DNA from: Paraphysoderma sedebokerense
Taxonomy: Eukaryota; Blastocladiomycota; Physodermatomycetes; Physodermatales; Physodermataceae
Length of the DNA stretch: 64,000 nucleotides
NCBI GenBank assembly: GCA_025602915.1
Contig: JAHLJZ010000062.1
Location: 81,484-145,483 of the forward strand
Direction: 5' to 3'
This document shows, in pieces, positions 22,619 to 34,447 of the stretch. Position numbers and translations under genes: made by a program. The notes under the pieces are model-generated. The model saw only the letters and a list, made by a program, of their open reading frames with translations, was not told the origin of the DNA and did no database searches. Position 1 is the first letter of the stretch, and every line of letters starts with the position of its first letter.

Positions 22619-23861
22619 TTACAACTTGGCCTGACCGACTCCACCTAGATTTAAAAATGACCTTATGTGTTTAGCCAAAATTTCACTTCCGGAATCAGTG
22701 AGGTGCAGATGATGTCCTAGATTTCCCCCCACTGTAATAATTTTGGCCTTCTTAAATGCTTCTGATCTCTTTTTCATTGCTGGAGCCTCCAGATCAAAAA
22801 ATCCGTCATCAGCAATAAATATCAGTACCTCACAAGATATAGATCTGATAAAGGACAACACAGATTCGGGTTGATAAAGGAATGGTGATGTAATCGTTAA
22901 CGATTGGTCGGTTCTCCAAGTAAATTCCAAGGCTTTATCATCGGAATTGTAAACTGGGACTAGCCCACGATTTGTGAGGATTTCAGCTGCCGATAGCGGG
23001 ATTTTCAGAGCCGGATTCTTTGCTCGAGCGACTGCTGCTTCATGAAATGATTTATACCTAGGTTTAGATTTTGAAGCAAGAGCCTTTTTGGAGTCGAAAT
23101 ACCGTCGCAGCCGTCTCGGCGCATCGTCGGCGTCTTGCGTGATAACACCCATACTTTCAATGAGGATGAGTTTTTTGACTCTCTCAGGAAAACATCCAGC
23201 AATTAAAGAGGATACTGTCAGATGCAAAGAGATTATTAGTTTTACGAAAGCCAGCGGCGAGGGAATGGAAGAAACGACGTTACCTCCAGCACCCATACTT
23301 TAAGTTTCAAAATAAAAACAGAGTGCTCTGTCAATAATCTAATCGCAGCACATATCAGCAAAACTTTCGACAAACCTGTGTCCCATTAAATATGTTTGTT
23401 GTATGCCAAAATAATCCATTACTGCCAATAACTCTTCTGTGTGATGTATCAAGGCACTGTAATACCCATCCGGTCTCCTGCTCGACTTGCCATGGCCTGA
23501 AAAATCGAAAGCCACAATCAATAAGCGAGGATCTTGAATTAGTATCCTAGGGTTCGACATATTACACTGTTCAGTCCATCATCAAGGCACAAAGAGCAGT
23601 AAACAAAGATCACACCTTGCGAGAAGGTCGAACGTATTCGCATTATCAAGCCAGCCATGGGCCGCAACGATAGAGATTTCAAATGAGTCAAGGTTACCCC
23701 ACGCCTAGACGATAAACAGTACTGTTATTAACTTTATTTATATGTGAGAAATTAATAGGCGTGGAAGAACACCGGTTATCAAATACCTTGGCGGCGACAT
23801 AAAAGTTCTGGTGGAGAGGAATGAGCACTTCTTTAAATAATTTCTTTGACTGCCGCATCAT
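22619..23861 (-). CDS. Alpha/beta hydrolase, SERHL/MEST-like
   Basis: Several exons starting at ATG 23859-23861. The spliced protein reads AWGNLDSFEISIVAAHGWLDN (oxyanion HGW block), RLLIVAFDFSGHGKSSRRP, then YLMGHS joined by splicing to MGAG, giving the nucleophile elbow GHSMG at the intron near 23303-23380. A further intron leads to SLIAGCFPERVKKLILIES. The C-terminal half has LIFIADDGFFD (acid residue region) and LGHHLHLTDSG (catalytic His). These blocks in this order are typical of serine hydrolase-like proteins of the SERHL type, often peroxisomal or cytosolic. The substrate is unknown. Confidence 0.85.
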
Positions 23862-24397
23862 GAGATTACGAATAGTCCAAGAACAGATACTATCGGAATA
23901 AGAAGATTATAAAACTTTATAGACACCGCAAACAGATCCAAATGTATCTCGGGAACGGGGGAATTTCAACGGTCCCAAAATTGGCTGAGAAAGGATTGGC
24001 AATAATAATGGCCACCAGCCGAAGAACCGAATTAACCGACAATTCCTTACTAATACGCAGATTTATCTCACATCATGTGGTATCCTAACGCTAACGATCA
24101 AATGTTGCCCTTTCGAAAGGCCTGAAATTTCTGGAAAATGTTGCAAAATGCAATTAAAAAATCAATGCTTGCTATCTCCAAAAAGATATTGCACATGAAT
24201 CTATTCATGAAGCCGTAGTACCATAAGAGTGCAAGAATAAACCGAATTAATTCAGACTTAAATCTCAGTGCTGGCTATAACTTTAGAAATATCAATTCTT
24301 TGTATGTGCCGTATCTCGTCCTAATTCTCTCTAAAAATTCTTCGCTCACTCTTATTGACGCGATACATAAGGAATCTAAGGACTGAAACCACTATTA
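23862..24397. promoter_or_regulatory. Shared upstream region of two divergent genes
   Basis: Separates the start of the hydrolase (-) and of the composite protein (+). No gene or distinct motif is seen. Confidence 0.4.
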
Positions 24398-27300
24398 ATG
24401 CCATTGTATCAATATTCTACCGTTTACACGAGAAAAACTACCAACTTATTAGAGGCAGATTGCAAGAATGCAAACCATTTAATTTTATATAAAGATTTCC
24501 AGACAAGACTGAATATATCTGTGTCTGGCCGTCTGCTGGAAGGAAAAAATGATGCGCGATTCCATCTCCCAGGTGAGAGTAAAATCATTTTGCCAATCAT
24601 TAAAGTTATCAAACACCCGAACCTACTAAATTATATTAATACGTTTGTTTGTTTAATAATGCCTTATTCCGATTTTAACTTGCATTCCATACTTCAAAAT
24701 CAGGATAATAGTTCTCCACACGACCTGCTAAGAGCGGTCCAAGCAAGTTCCCTACCTTCGAATATTCGAAAAGTCAAATCCATGTTTTCAGCAGTTGACA
24801 ACCTCGCACCTCCATCTTCTATAAATGGAAGACGACGTAATATTCCACCAAGAGTGGTCAAAAATACGAATCGGTCATGGCGAGTTCCGACTCAGTTGCA
24901 TCATCGTGTAGGACCACCAAGCAGTAATGAGGTAGAAGCGACGAATCTAATCTCGACAAACAACAACTTTGAGAATTATTCACAGCCTCATTCGGAATAT
25001 GGTACATCTTTTGACAATTCTCCTACAGAGAAAACGAGGCAGTTGCCGACATGGAAGTCTATATTAAACGATCAGTCGTCGGACATCCCATCCCGCAAAA
25101 ATAAGACAGATCAAGTCAAAGCATCAGCTAGTAACTCCAGGAGAAATTCAGTGACTAATCCAAGACCTATATCTGCTAATAACCATACTGCTTCGAACCC
25201 AAACATTTCGAGCTCGAGCTTAAATCATCCTACATTGGATGATGTTGTCTTGCGAATTCGGGCATTGGACTTAGCTTCTCCCGACACAAAATTCAATCGA
25301 GTGTCATCCGCAACTACTGTTTCCAAAAAAACGGTCACAATCTCGCTCCCTAATTTGCATAACGACGACGTAAACTCAAACGCAATAGATTCACGACAGA
25401 AATTCTCGTCCACGCCGAATCTGACATATTCAGAATCTTCGCTGTCAGCGCATTCAACTTCCTCCATTTCAATCTCCAAAAGTATAACAGAATCTGATCA
25501 TAATACCAAAAATCGCCGTGACTTCAGTTGCCTTCGTCCCGAAAATCGTCCAAGAGTTGAAGAAAGGAAGTGGAACCCACCGCCACGGTTGCCGGAATGG
25601 AGACCTGGCACCAAAGTACTGGACGAAAAAGAGCTGGAACAAAGACGAGAGAGAGAGAAACAAAGACTAGAGAAGTTGCGGCAAATGGAATTAAGACGGA
25701 TGGAACAAGAACGCCAGCTACTGCTGAAGCTTCGGATGAAAGAGGTTGTTACTCTGTTGATGTCAGACACCTGTTATAAGTGACTTATTTTCTCTTTACG
25801 TTTTTCAGGCTCGCCAAAATGCAAAAGTCCGTAAAGTCACTCTGAGGAGACCAAGATTCTCGCAGGATAATCATAGAAGGAAAAAGTAAGTCCGGACCTG
25901 CTCTTTTGATCGAGGTTGCCATTAACCTTTTTCGCAGTAAAGCCATGAACTTAGAATACGACAATATTTCCGACGATGATAACCAATTCGAGAGCAATCA
26001 GCAGATACAGTCTGATACTGAGGATACTGAGGATACTGAGGATCCCGTCCTTGATAATCAATCTGATGACCATGTAGAGGATATGAATCCCGATAATTAC
26101 GACGATAACGGTATCAATCGGACAAAATATCCTGTTTCCCTTCATCAACAAGCTATATATTTGTCGCTGTATCCAGCAGCTGATGCTGATATCTCAGTGC
26201 TCGCGAAAGCAAGACATTGTCGACCTCCTTTCATCGTTCAATCATACCAGCTGAAAGAAAAAGTAGATCCCGATATTTTCCTCCAAGTCACAAAGAAAGT
26301 CAGAGACGAGTATGCAATCTTGAGAACAAAGTTTTTCGTGAATGAGTTAATCATTGATGCAGATGTCGAAGGTTTAATCAAGGCGGCCAGTACAGAAACT
26401 CCCACTCATCGCAAAGATACACCGACAGAAACATCGGAATATTTTGAATTCAGAACACTCGACACAACAATCACTTCAGTTACAAAGGTTGCTCAAGAAT
26501 GGGTCAGTCGAGTATCAAAATTGGACCAGCTCTTCAAAATAATTATGCTCGAGTGCCAATCGCCAACGGATAGCTCAGACACCATCTGTCTTATTTTAAC
26601 CTTATTTTCAACATCAATCGCTGATGACAATACTGCAAGCTTTATTTCACACGAGATTCTATCTGCATACCTCACTATTCAGCGCTCTATCACGACAAGT
26701 TTGGGGGAAAATCCGGGGAGTGTGATTGATCTCGTTTCGTCGTATACCTCGAAGGAATTACTTCCAGATTATGTTGACTATGCGTACAAAATGGCTCAAA
26801 TATCACCCTCGTTGAAAAAGGTGTTACCTTACTTCAGAAACCAATGCTTCGAAAGTCGACAAGATTTCTTGGACTTTAAGCAACGCGAGAATCTTGAACA
26901 ACAAATTCGAAAATCAACCATTGAAAAGCGAAATATCGAAAGCCACCGTGAAGCGTTGATCAAACATCAAGAAACTTTGGCTAAAGAGCTCACTGATACA
27001 ACACAACAAAGAAAAAAACTCGACGAAAGCTCTACCCCTGGTAACATGACAACATATCATGACAGTATCACAGGAGAATACATTCCCATTAGCGTTGAAG
27101 CGAAACAAACTTTGATCAAGAGTGTTTTGGGTGAAGAAGCAACCGGCGATAACGTCGATGCCTTGCTAACCAAACACGAGGTACCTGCGGAAATTCGCGA
27201 CACGCTAAATGCCACCAAGTTAAGTTTAGAAACGTTCGCCGGAATAACCGAAAACGAACTTGCCACTATAAATGTTGCGCCAAAACAAAGAAAGAAACTA

Positions 27301-28659
27301 CTCGCGTTGAGTGAATATGTCCGCAATCGAGTGAAGGAATGCCTGGAGGAGCAGTCGCGGTTTAAATATTCTCTGGAACGAAAAGCATTGAAGTGCAAGC
27401 GCGACATCGATCACATTGTCGAGGGATTAAAAAAGAAACAAATTGAGTATGACAAAGTCTGCGATAACATTCTAAAATGCGAACAAACTTTAAATCCTCC
27501 ATTCGTGGAAACTCCGATCCCACCAGTAATATTACCGGAACACGGCTTTGCTGACCGACAAACTATTCTGGAAAAGCTTGAAGCGAAGAATTTACTTCCT
27601 AAAGATTACGAATCATTTTATGGATTCTATCCGTTGAATATTTCACCGAGCCGAGCGTCACAATTGAGAAAATACCATCGTGAATACGAAGTTGACCAAA
27701 AACGGCATAAACTCCATCAACGCAGGCCCACTTCAAAATCGAATAGTCCATCCAGGTCCCGGCCACATAGAAGATCAAGGTCTCGGTCAAGGTCACCAAC
27801 TCGTGAGCCGAAGAACTTTTCACCATATCGTGAAAACCGACTCCATCTCCACGACCAGCATTCGAGCGATTCAGATTCGGACGGACCAGAGCACTACCAC
27901 TCTGAACGGGATAAACTAATAAACGATGATTACCGATCATTAGAAACTGTATTTTTATCGGTTTACTCCGTGCTACTCAAACATATATCCGGCTTTGAAA
28001 GATTTCTTATCGGTTACGATTACGATGGTCGAAATTTCCACCGTGCACCAAAAATTATTGCCGGACCCTTAATTCATACTGTTCCCTACCGGTTCGACTT
28101 GGTTCAACCAAATTTATCATTCTACCATTACTTTGGCCGTATATTAAGACATATCAATAAGCACCGTAAATTATCAATTTCGTGTCCGATCAGTTCAATG
28201 AGGGAGAAATTTGGGTTGCCTTTAGATTTGCCCGTGAGATTTAGATACTTTTCTCAAATAGAAACAGAAAAATGGTTAAGTAAAGGACTTCAGATTGACG
28301 ACTTACTTTTTAGACCTGGTTTTTCAAGTGATAATTTTGATTCTACAAGTTACTTCGATGACGAGGAGTTTAGGAGTCGGGTTGGAAGATTATTCAGTAT
28401 ACAGGAAGACGATTTATTTGATTTGAGATTAGTCATGGTTGAATACGAGGGTGGAGTGTACGGCGGATTCAAGTATAGAAAGGACAAATTTGACGAATTG
28501 CAAATCGCGAAATGGGCAGAGAAATTTGAGTTTATCTTGGATAATATCGAAATTGAGGTGCATGCCAGCATGTCCGGTAGGAGATTAACTATTGCCACTT
28601 TGATAAGCAGATTTTATCATAGTGTTTGGAGCAGTAAAGTTGACATATCTGGTACTTAG
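24398..28659 (+). CDS. Unrecognised composite protein with degenerate NRPS condensation fold
   Basis: Three exons (24398-25744, 25809-25885, 25938-28659) give 1381 residues in one frame. The last junction (consensus GTAAGT donor, pyrimidine-rich TTTTTCGCAG acceptor, 52 nt) joins what would otherwise be two genes. Residues about 60-105 resemble a kinase N-lobe (VIKHPNLLNYINTF, LIMPYSDFNLHSIL) without glycine loop or catalytic loop. Then come a Ser/Asn-rich disordered region, a charged coiled coil ending RQNAKVRKVTLRR and an acidic TEDTEDTED patch. From about residue 525 it resembles a condensation domain: SLHQQAIYLSLYP, DEYAILRTKFF, and later FLSVYSVLLKHISGFERFLIGYDYDGR and IIAGPLIHTVPYRFDL. 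The HHxxxDG site is replaced by FSTSIADDN, so it is probably not catalytic. A coiled coil, a SAM-like segment (LETFAGITENELATI) and an Arg/Ser patch are inserted between the two halves. Confidence 0.7.
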
Positions 28660-28803
28660 AGTGATTTGTATACATATCAATTGGTTTTCATAAATATATC
28701 GCATTCAAAAATTCTACATTCTCACTTCAGCGTGATATTCTTATGATACAAATAATCAAATCGTATGCTGTTATATGTACACAATAAAAGCGAAAAATTG
28801 TTT

Positions 28804-31800
28804 CTACTTTTTGCGATCTTTTCCTTTCTTAGTAGCCATATTTGTTGCCAAATAATTCTCCGGATTTACTTGTCCAAAGGGTTCGGTGGTTAAATAATCT
28901 CCAAGGTAGGTAGGATCTAGCAAAATACCTTTCCCTTCCAATCTCTCCAAAACATCTTTGTTGCGTGGTGGTTTATCTACAAAAATATGCGTGTAATTTT
29001 GCGACGTGATTGCTCGCAAATTGAGTACTGTCTTTGAGGTGACAACGGCACCGCCAGCTTCTAAAAGTCGAATATAACTATCTCGCTTCTGAGGGCCGAC
29101 GACAAGGAGAACGTTCCAAGAAGAGAAAACACTTCGTTTGGTTGTTTCCATGAAACTTCGCCAATGCTTTGCAGCCATGATTAGCTTTGCTTGGTCTGCT
29201 GAAAAGATAATATGCAAGCGCAGAACCGGTTAGAACAAAATGAAAAGAAGGAACTGTAGAAAAAAGCCATTGTCTTTACCGGCGTTTATTCCTTTGCTCT
29301 CTTTTCCCCACACAAAATCCTCTTCGCCTACAAATTTCCCAGACTTCATACTAATGTCCAAATATGCCGGTCGCATTATCCTATTTTTATTTGATGTTTA
29401 GTTTACCCACGGTGGAAGAGAAATTACAAGCAGCATTGGTACGAACCATGCCCCTTTTGCTACCGCGGCCAAATACTTTTCACTACGGAGTGGTTTGCCC
29501 ATAACAAGATGGGTACACTGCGGATGCCAATAATCTGAGTGGAGAATGGTGCCATTAAGCTTCTTGATTAGTATCAGCGAATGTTAAGGAACAAATCGGC
29601 GAAGGTACAGATACAATGACGATGAGATGATGGATTAATAAAAGGATATTTTCTTCACATTCGGTTTTGCTTTCCATTGGCATGGCACTTAACAGAAACT
29701 TGTGGGTTTCTTTATAACGTCTTGCTTCTCTCCGCCCATTGCGACCCGATATTACTGTTGCGAGTTCGACCTCAGCTGTTTGGACATCTTTAGAGAGAGT
29801 AACCGTCGGAGGCAGATTGGATGACACGGATTTTGATTTAGAAGGTTGGAGCACAACAGTCGCATCCGTAGAATTTTCCGTGGGGGGCAAGACCTTCTTT
29901 GAATTCAGCGAGGGTTGTACAGCAACAGCCTGATCAGTTCCTTTATCGTCTGCTGTATTAGAAAGCGGAGACAGCGGGCTGCTTTTGGGATTAGGTTGTT
30001 CTTGCTCTATTGCTTTGCTCTGGGGTAATCTGGCTTGAACCGTAATCTCCTTTGTATTTGACACAGAATGTTCATCATCTTTAACTACGGGGTTGTGCAC
30101 GGAAAGGTCAGAACATTTATCGTTTTTCGGAGGGGAACGGTCGCAGTGTTGTCGTTCTGGTGATAATTTCAATTTCTTGCTCTGATGATACGACTCGACC
30201 AACCTGCGTTTATGTGAGTTGCTTTCAGGATCGTCGTAGATCACTCGGGGCGTTGCATTACGATCGGGTTCAGGCTGCGGCTCCTGTGTCCCACCAAATT
30301 TTGGAAACTGCAAATAGACGAGTCAGCTCAATAATTCCTCTAAGCACATGTGAAAAATGTGGTCGCAAAAGGGCAACCTTTGCGTCATCCGGTGGTTGAT
30401 ACGGCTTAAATATAATGCGTAGGCGGTTAATGTAGAGAACTCGACATAGGAAGAAACCGGAATAAACAAACCAAAGACGTTTTCCGTGTGATCAAACTAT
30501 TTCGAGACTTTCGTTTTTCTTGCTATTTGCAAAATCCGTTGGCTTAGCTCCGGTAATATCAAAATACGGGTACATATCCAATTAAGGCAAACCTTAACAT
30601 CTTCAACTTTCGACAAAAATTGACCTAAAGCTTCATTAAAGTTGGCTTTGGGTGGAGTATTAACTTTGGACGATTTGGTACTTGCAATCAAGTTCAGCCC
30701 GCTCTCCCATGAATCTATGTGGGGGAGACCTTCCAGAATTTCTTCCTCAGTCGCGAAGGTATGCGAAAAGGGCACTGAGTGGTCCTCAGCCAAGAGATTT
30801 GGCTCAACTTCACTTGCAAAATTCGAGGTATCTGTCTTTCCAATAAAATCATCCATACAAAGAAAAGACACTTCTCGCTCATGCTTCTTCGAAGACGCGA
30901 TAGCAGAAACATTAGACATTGAAGACAGAGAGCACTCGCTTTTGGCACCCATCCTGCTGTTCTGGCTGTCAAACGTTCTGAATTCAAATTCATCTTCAAC
31001 GGCGGGCGGCTTCGATGATAGAGAAAGAAGTTTCGATGGGTTGTAAGTGAATGGGTAATCGGCTTCAGGAAGTCGCTGCTTTTGAGTCAAACACTGACGA
31101 AGCCATCGGTTGTTAATGGTATAAAATCAAGACAGCACCCTAATACTACTTACATGATGCAACCACCATGGAGATACAATGAACTTGTTTTTTGCTTTCG
31201 CCCGTTTCAACAGTTTAGATGATTCCGATGCGCGTGTTCCCTGATGTAGAAGATGGGTACAACTGTCCGACCATGAGAGCAAAAATTCACCACCTAATGG
31301 AAAGAGCGTAAGTTATTGAAATGGCAACAGAGTTCGAAAGCTGACATTTACCCAATTGTCGTGTCAGTGAAGAGAGTTCGGATTTTTGATGCTGGATACA
31401 AAAAATATGCCATTAGGGATTAGTCATGACTATAAACAATCAAGGCAGATACATTACCACTAGTTTCTGACTCAGGCATATCCGAACACCATCTAATAGT
31501 CTGACTGGCGATTCCGGTCTGCTATCTTCGCCCAGCTGCCCACTCATAGAATCGCTCACAGGTCTAGGCGACTGAACATCGGCACGCGATAACGCTATCG
31601 ATAAATTTCGTGTAATAGCAGAGTGAATAGGAGATCCTGATCAAGTGACAACAAGCGTTGAGAAGATATGCAAACTTGACTCAAAAAGTTTTAATCTTAC
31701 CGGTGAACTTGCTTCCATTTTGTTTCGACGACGACGTGCTTCCTGCTAAAGAAGGATCAATTGGTTTCAAATTCATGAAACAACCAAACATTGCACTCTT

Positions 31801-34038
31801 ACCAGGCTGTAGCTGTTCTAATGCGTCCTCAATGTTGAAATTAGGCTTGAATTCTTTCAGCGAACTACTGAAAGAACTACTTGGAGACGGACTGAATGGT
31901 TTATCTCGAAGTTTGGTGTCATGTTCTGCTGAATACGATTGATGAGAGCTAGAGGTTGAATATACTAAAGTTTGATGATCATGTTTTCGGAAATCATCTT
32001 TCTGTACATCCGAGTCCCCAATCCCCGATATTCTGAATCGGGTGTAATCAACGATTTGTCGAGTTTTGGCAATTTCGAATATCCATTCCGCAGAAACCTT
32101 TGGAATTCTCCATTCTGTTGATTTTTCAAATTTTGTTCCTTCCGGTGTGGGACATAATAAATGTGTATTCTTTTTCGAAAATTTGTATGTGAACTTGGCA
32201 CCTATATTCAAAGTTCAATACTGTAACTGTGTCGAGAAAGTAGCATAATGTTTACCTAGAGACGTTACAAGTTTCTCCAGATGAGCCCGTAAAACTCCCT
32301 CGTAGCCCGAAATGCTAATGCGGCACCTCTCGAAACCTAACAACTGCTTCAATGACACACAACTATACGACAAAGTTGAGAGATTTACATACCAGGGACC
32401 TTTCCACTTTTCAATGGTCTAAACAGGATACAGCTGTCAAGATTGTGAACAACATTATCTTGCAAACATCTCTCTACCCAACATTCAGACACAGAGTTGA
32501 CAATGTGATGATTAGACAACCGGCTATCATGCGGGAATTCTTCGTCACTAGGAGATATTGTTAATGCGTCGTAAATGAAAGAAATACAGGAATAATACGG
32601 ACTAGAAAAGTGGGGAGATCGAGTACAGAATTCGGAAACCAATATCGGTCGGCAAAGGGACCGTGTTATAGAAGCATCCAGAGTTCCGCTCAATTTCCTG
32701 TTTGATGATATTTTGCTACGAATTCCACATGGCATGAAATATGAGAACAAAATTCGATTGGACCCGGTCTTTGAAAAAGGCAAGAGTGGCCTTACCTGTT
32801 CGGCAGTGTAACCAACTGCAACAAAGTCCAATCCGCGAAATAGAGTCGATTCTGCTTGTCGGTGTCGAGAACTGAATTATTAACTGATAGCGCGAACATT
32901 ACTGAAACATGAAGAAACTACTACCGCCTGTCACTTCCTCACTAGGAGTCACGTTTTCGACGCTACCAAGTCGACTGTCCGAACACTAATTTTGATTGTG
33001 AACAAAGAAAGAATTAGAATAGCCCCCCACCAAGTCAAAAGAAAATGTGTACCATGTCATTAGTACGATGGGTAGCAACGTCGTCTCTGATATCGACATG
33101 AGGTTGTGGATCATATTCGTCTGATATTGACGCTATTTTGCCGGAAGTATTACTTGGAGGCATTTCTGTGGGAGTCTCTTCGGGAACGTGAGGAAAATGT
33201 TGTCCTAATCAATCGAAAGTGTCATAACATATTGTCGAGTGAAGGTCAATCTTATGAATGTTCATACTCTTGTTCTCCAGAGTTTTTGATCTTAGCTCTG
33301 CAATTCGTCGACGGTCAGTTTCTTCCGACACTGAGTAACTTTCGTGATCAAGACACACTCCTAGCTTTAAGCTATCTTGTAACCATTGCAAGTTTACGAT
33401 CGGAAGTCCCCATTTATTAGCGGCTTGATATTTTTCGCCGCATCCCTTGTAAGCGATCAAATGAGTCGCTTCGTTCCGGCTGAGATCTAGCACAAAAGTA
33501 CCGCCGTTGGCTACGACTTGTTCCTGTATGTCGTCTCGAATCCCTAACAGTAACATAGAATGTCAAACTCCACCAAATTATTGGTTAATTTTTATAAATT
33601 TGACTAACTGAGATCAAAGCCGGTTGTGCATATCGTCAATCCAGTCATTGGTGGCAATCGAAATCGCTCTGTTAACTGTCGGTGGCCCGAGACACCTATT
33701 AGTTTATATATCTTCTGAGAGATTTCAAGAATGCTTGAACAACCTGTACTATATCAACCTGAGTTCTCGAGAGGAAACATCGATATGCTTCATTTATCCT
33801 GGAAACGAATGAATCAGACAAAACTCCGCTAAGGTACGACGATGATACGACGAACGTGCCATTCCATACTGACGCCAGCGATGTTGTATTTTATGGCGGC
33901 CCGATATTTCTCAGACTGAGTTGATTCAGTAACAAGATGTGTTACTGTTTCTCTGAGGGCTGAAGTATATTCTCCACCCATTTCTTTGACTTTCTCATGA
34001 ATCTCGCCCTGTTTTGTCGGAGTGAAAGTAATCCGCAT
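28804..34038 (-). CDS. DPB11: TopBP1/Dpb11/Rad4-like multi-BRCT checkpoint protein
   Basis: A scaffold for replication initiation and ATR checkpoint signalling that binds phosphoproteins through BRCT domains. Many exons. BRCT blocks in order: MRITFTPTKQGEIHEKV ... THLVTESTQSEKY; LPPMTGLTICTTGFDL with GGTFVLDLSRNEATHLIAY and NLQWLQDS; RGLDFVAVGYTAEQ with NHHIVNSVSECWVERCL; ISGYEGVLRAHLEKLV with KNTHLLCPTPEGTKFE and VSAEWIFEIAK; a TopBP1 BRCT6-like block (CTHLLHQGTRASES, FIVSPWWLHHCL); then a Ser/Pro-rich region (about 29700-31090) and a C-terminal pair (LNGTILHSDYWHPQCTHLV, WNVLLVVGPQKRDSYIRLL, DPTYLGDYL). The order matches TopBP1 and its fungal relatives. The 5' end is uncertain: an exon-like LLQRLFERVK lies at about 34084-34115 but has no clean acceptor joining it to the ATG at 34038. 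The tail ends in a Lys-rich KKGKDRKK. Confidence 0.87.
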
Positions 34039-34447
34039 CGTTATGAGATGCCATTGAAAACGGCCGACAAAATAGATACAGTACCTTTAACCCTCTCGAA
34101 TAACCGCTGCAACAGATGAGGTGGCCAGATAACATCATATCTCTACTGCAATATCATGAGCGATTGTTTATAATTCGTGCATTGGAAGGTTCCTCGAAAA
34201 AAAACAATTCAACTTTACGCGATTCGGACTTGCAAAATTCCGTGATCAAAAATCCAGAGACGATATACAAAAATGAATTGAAAAAACCACTAATAATTCA
34301 TTTGAAAGGGTTTAGAAATTAAAGTGTTTAAAAGTTTCCATTGTCAATGAAGTTATATCGATTTATTTTATTATCTTATGTGTACAATTAATATGTAGAT
34401 TTATTTCAACCAAAGACATTAATACGGCGGCCGCGGAAAGTAATTCT
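34039..34447. other. Gap between TopBP1 5' side and tomosyn 3' end
   Basis: May contain a first small exon of the TopBP1-like gene (minus-strand reading at about 34084-34115) and its promoter, plus the 3' end of the tomosyn gene. Nothing else is apparent. Confidence 0.4.

Noticed and set aside
24398-24730. Functional protein kinase
   Set aside because: Only a short N-lobe-like stretch is present; no glycine loop, catalytic HRD or DFG motif follows.
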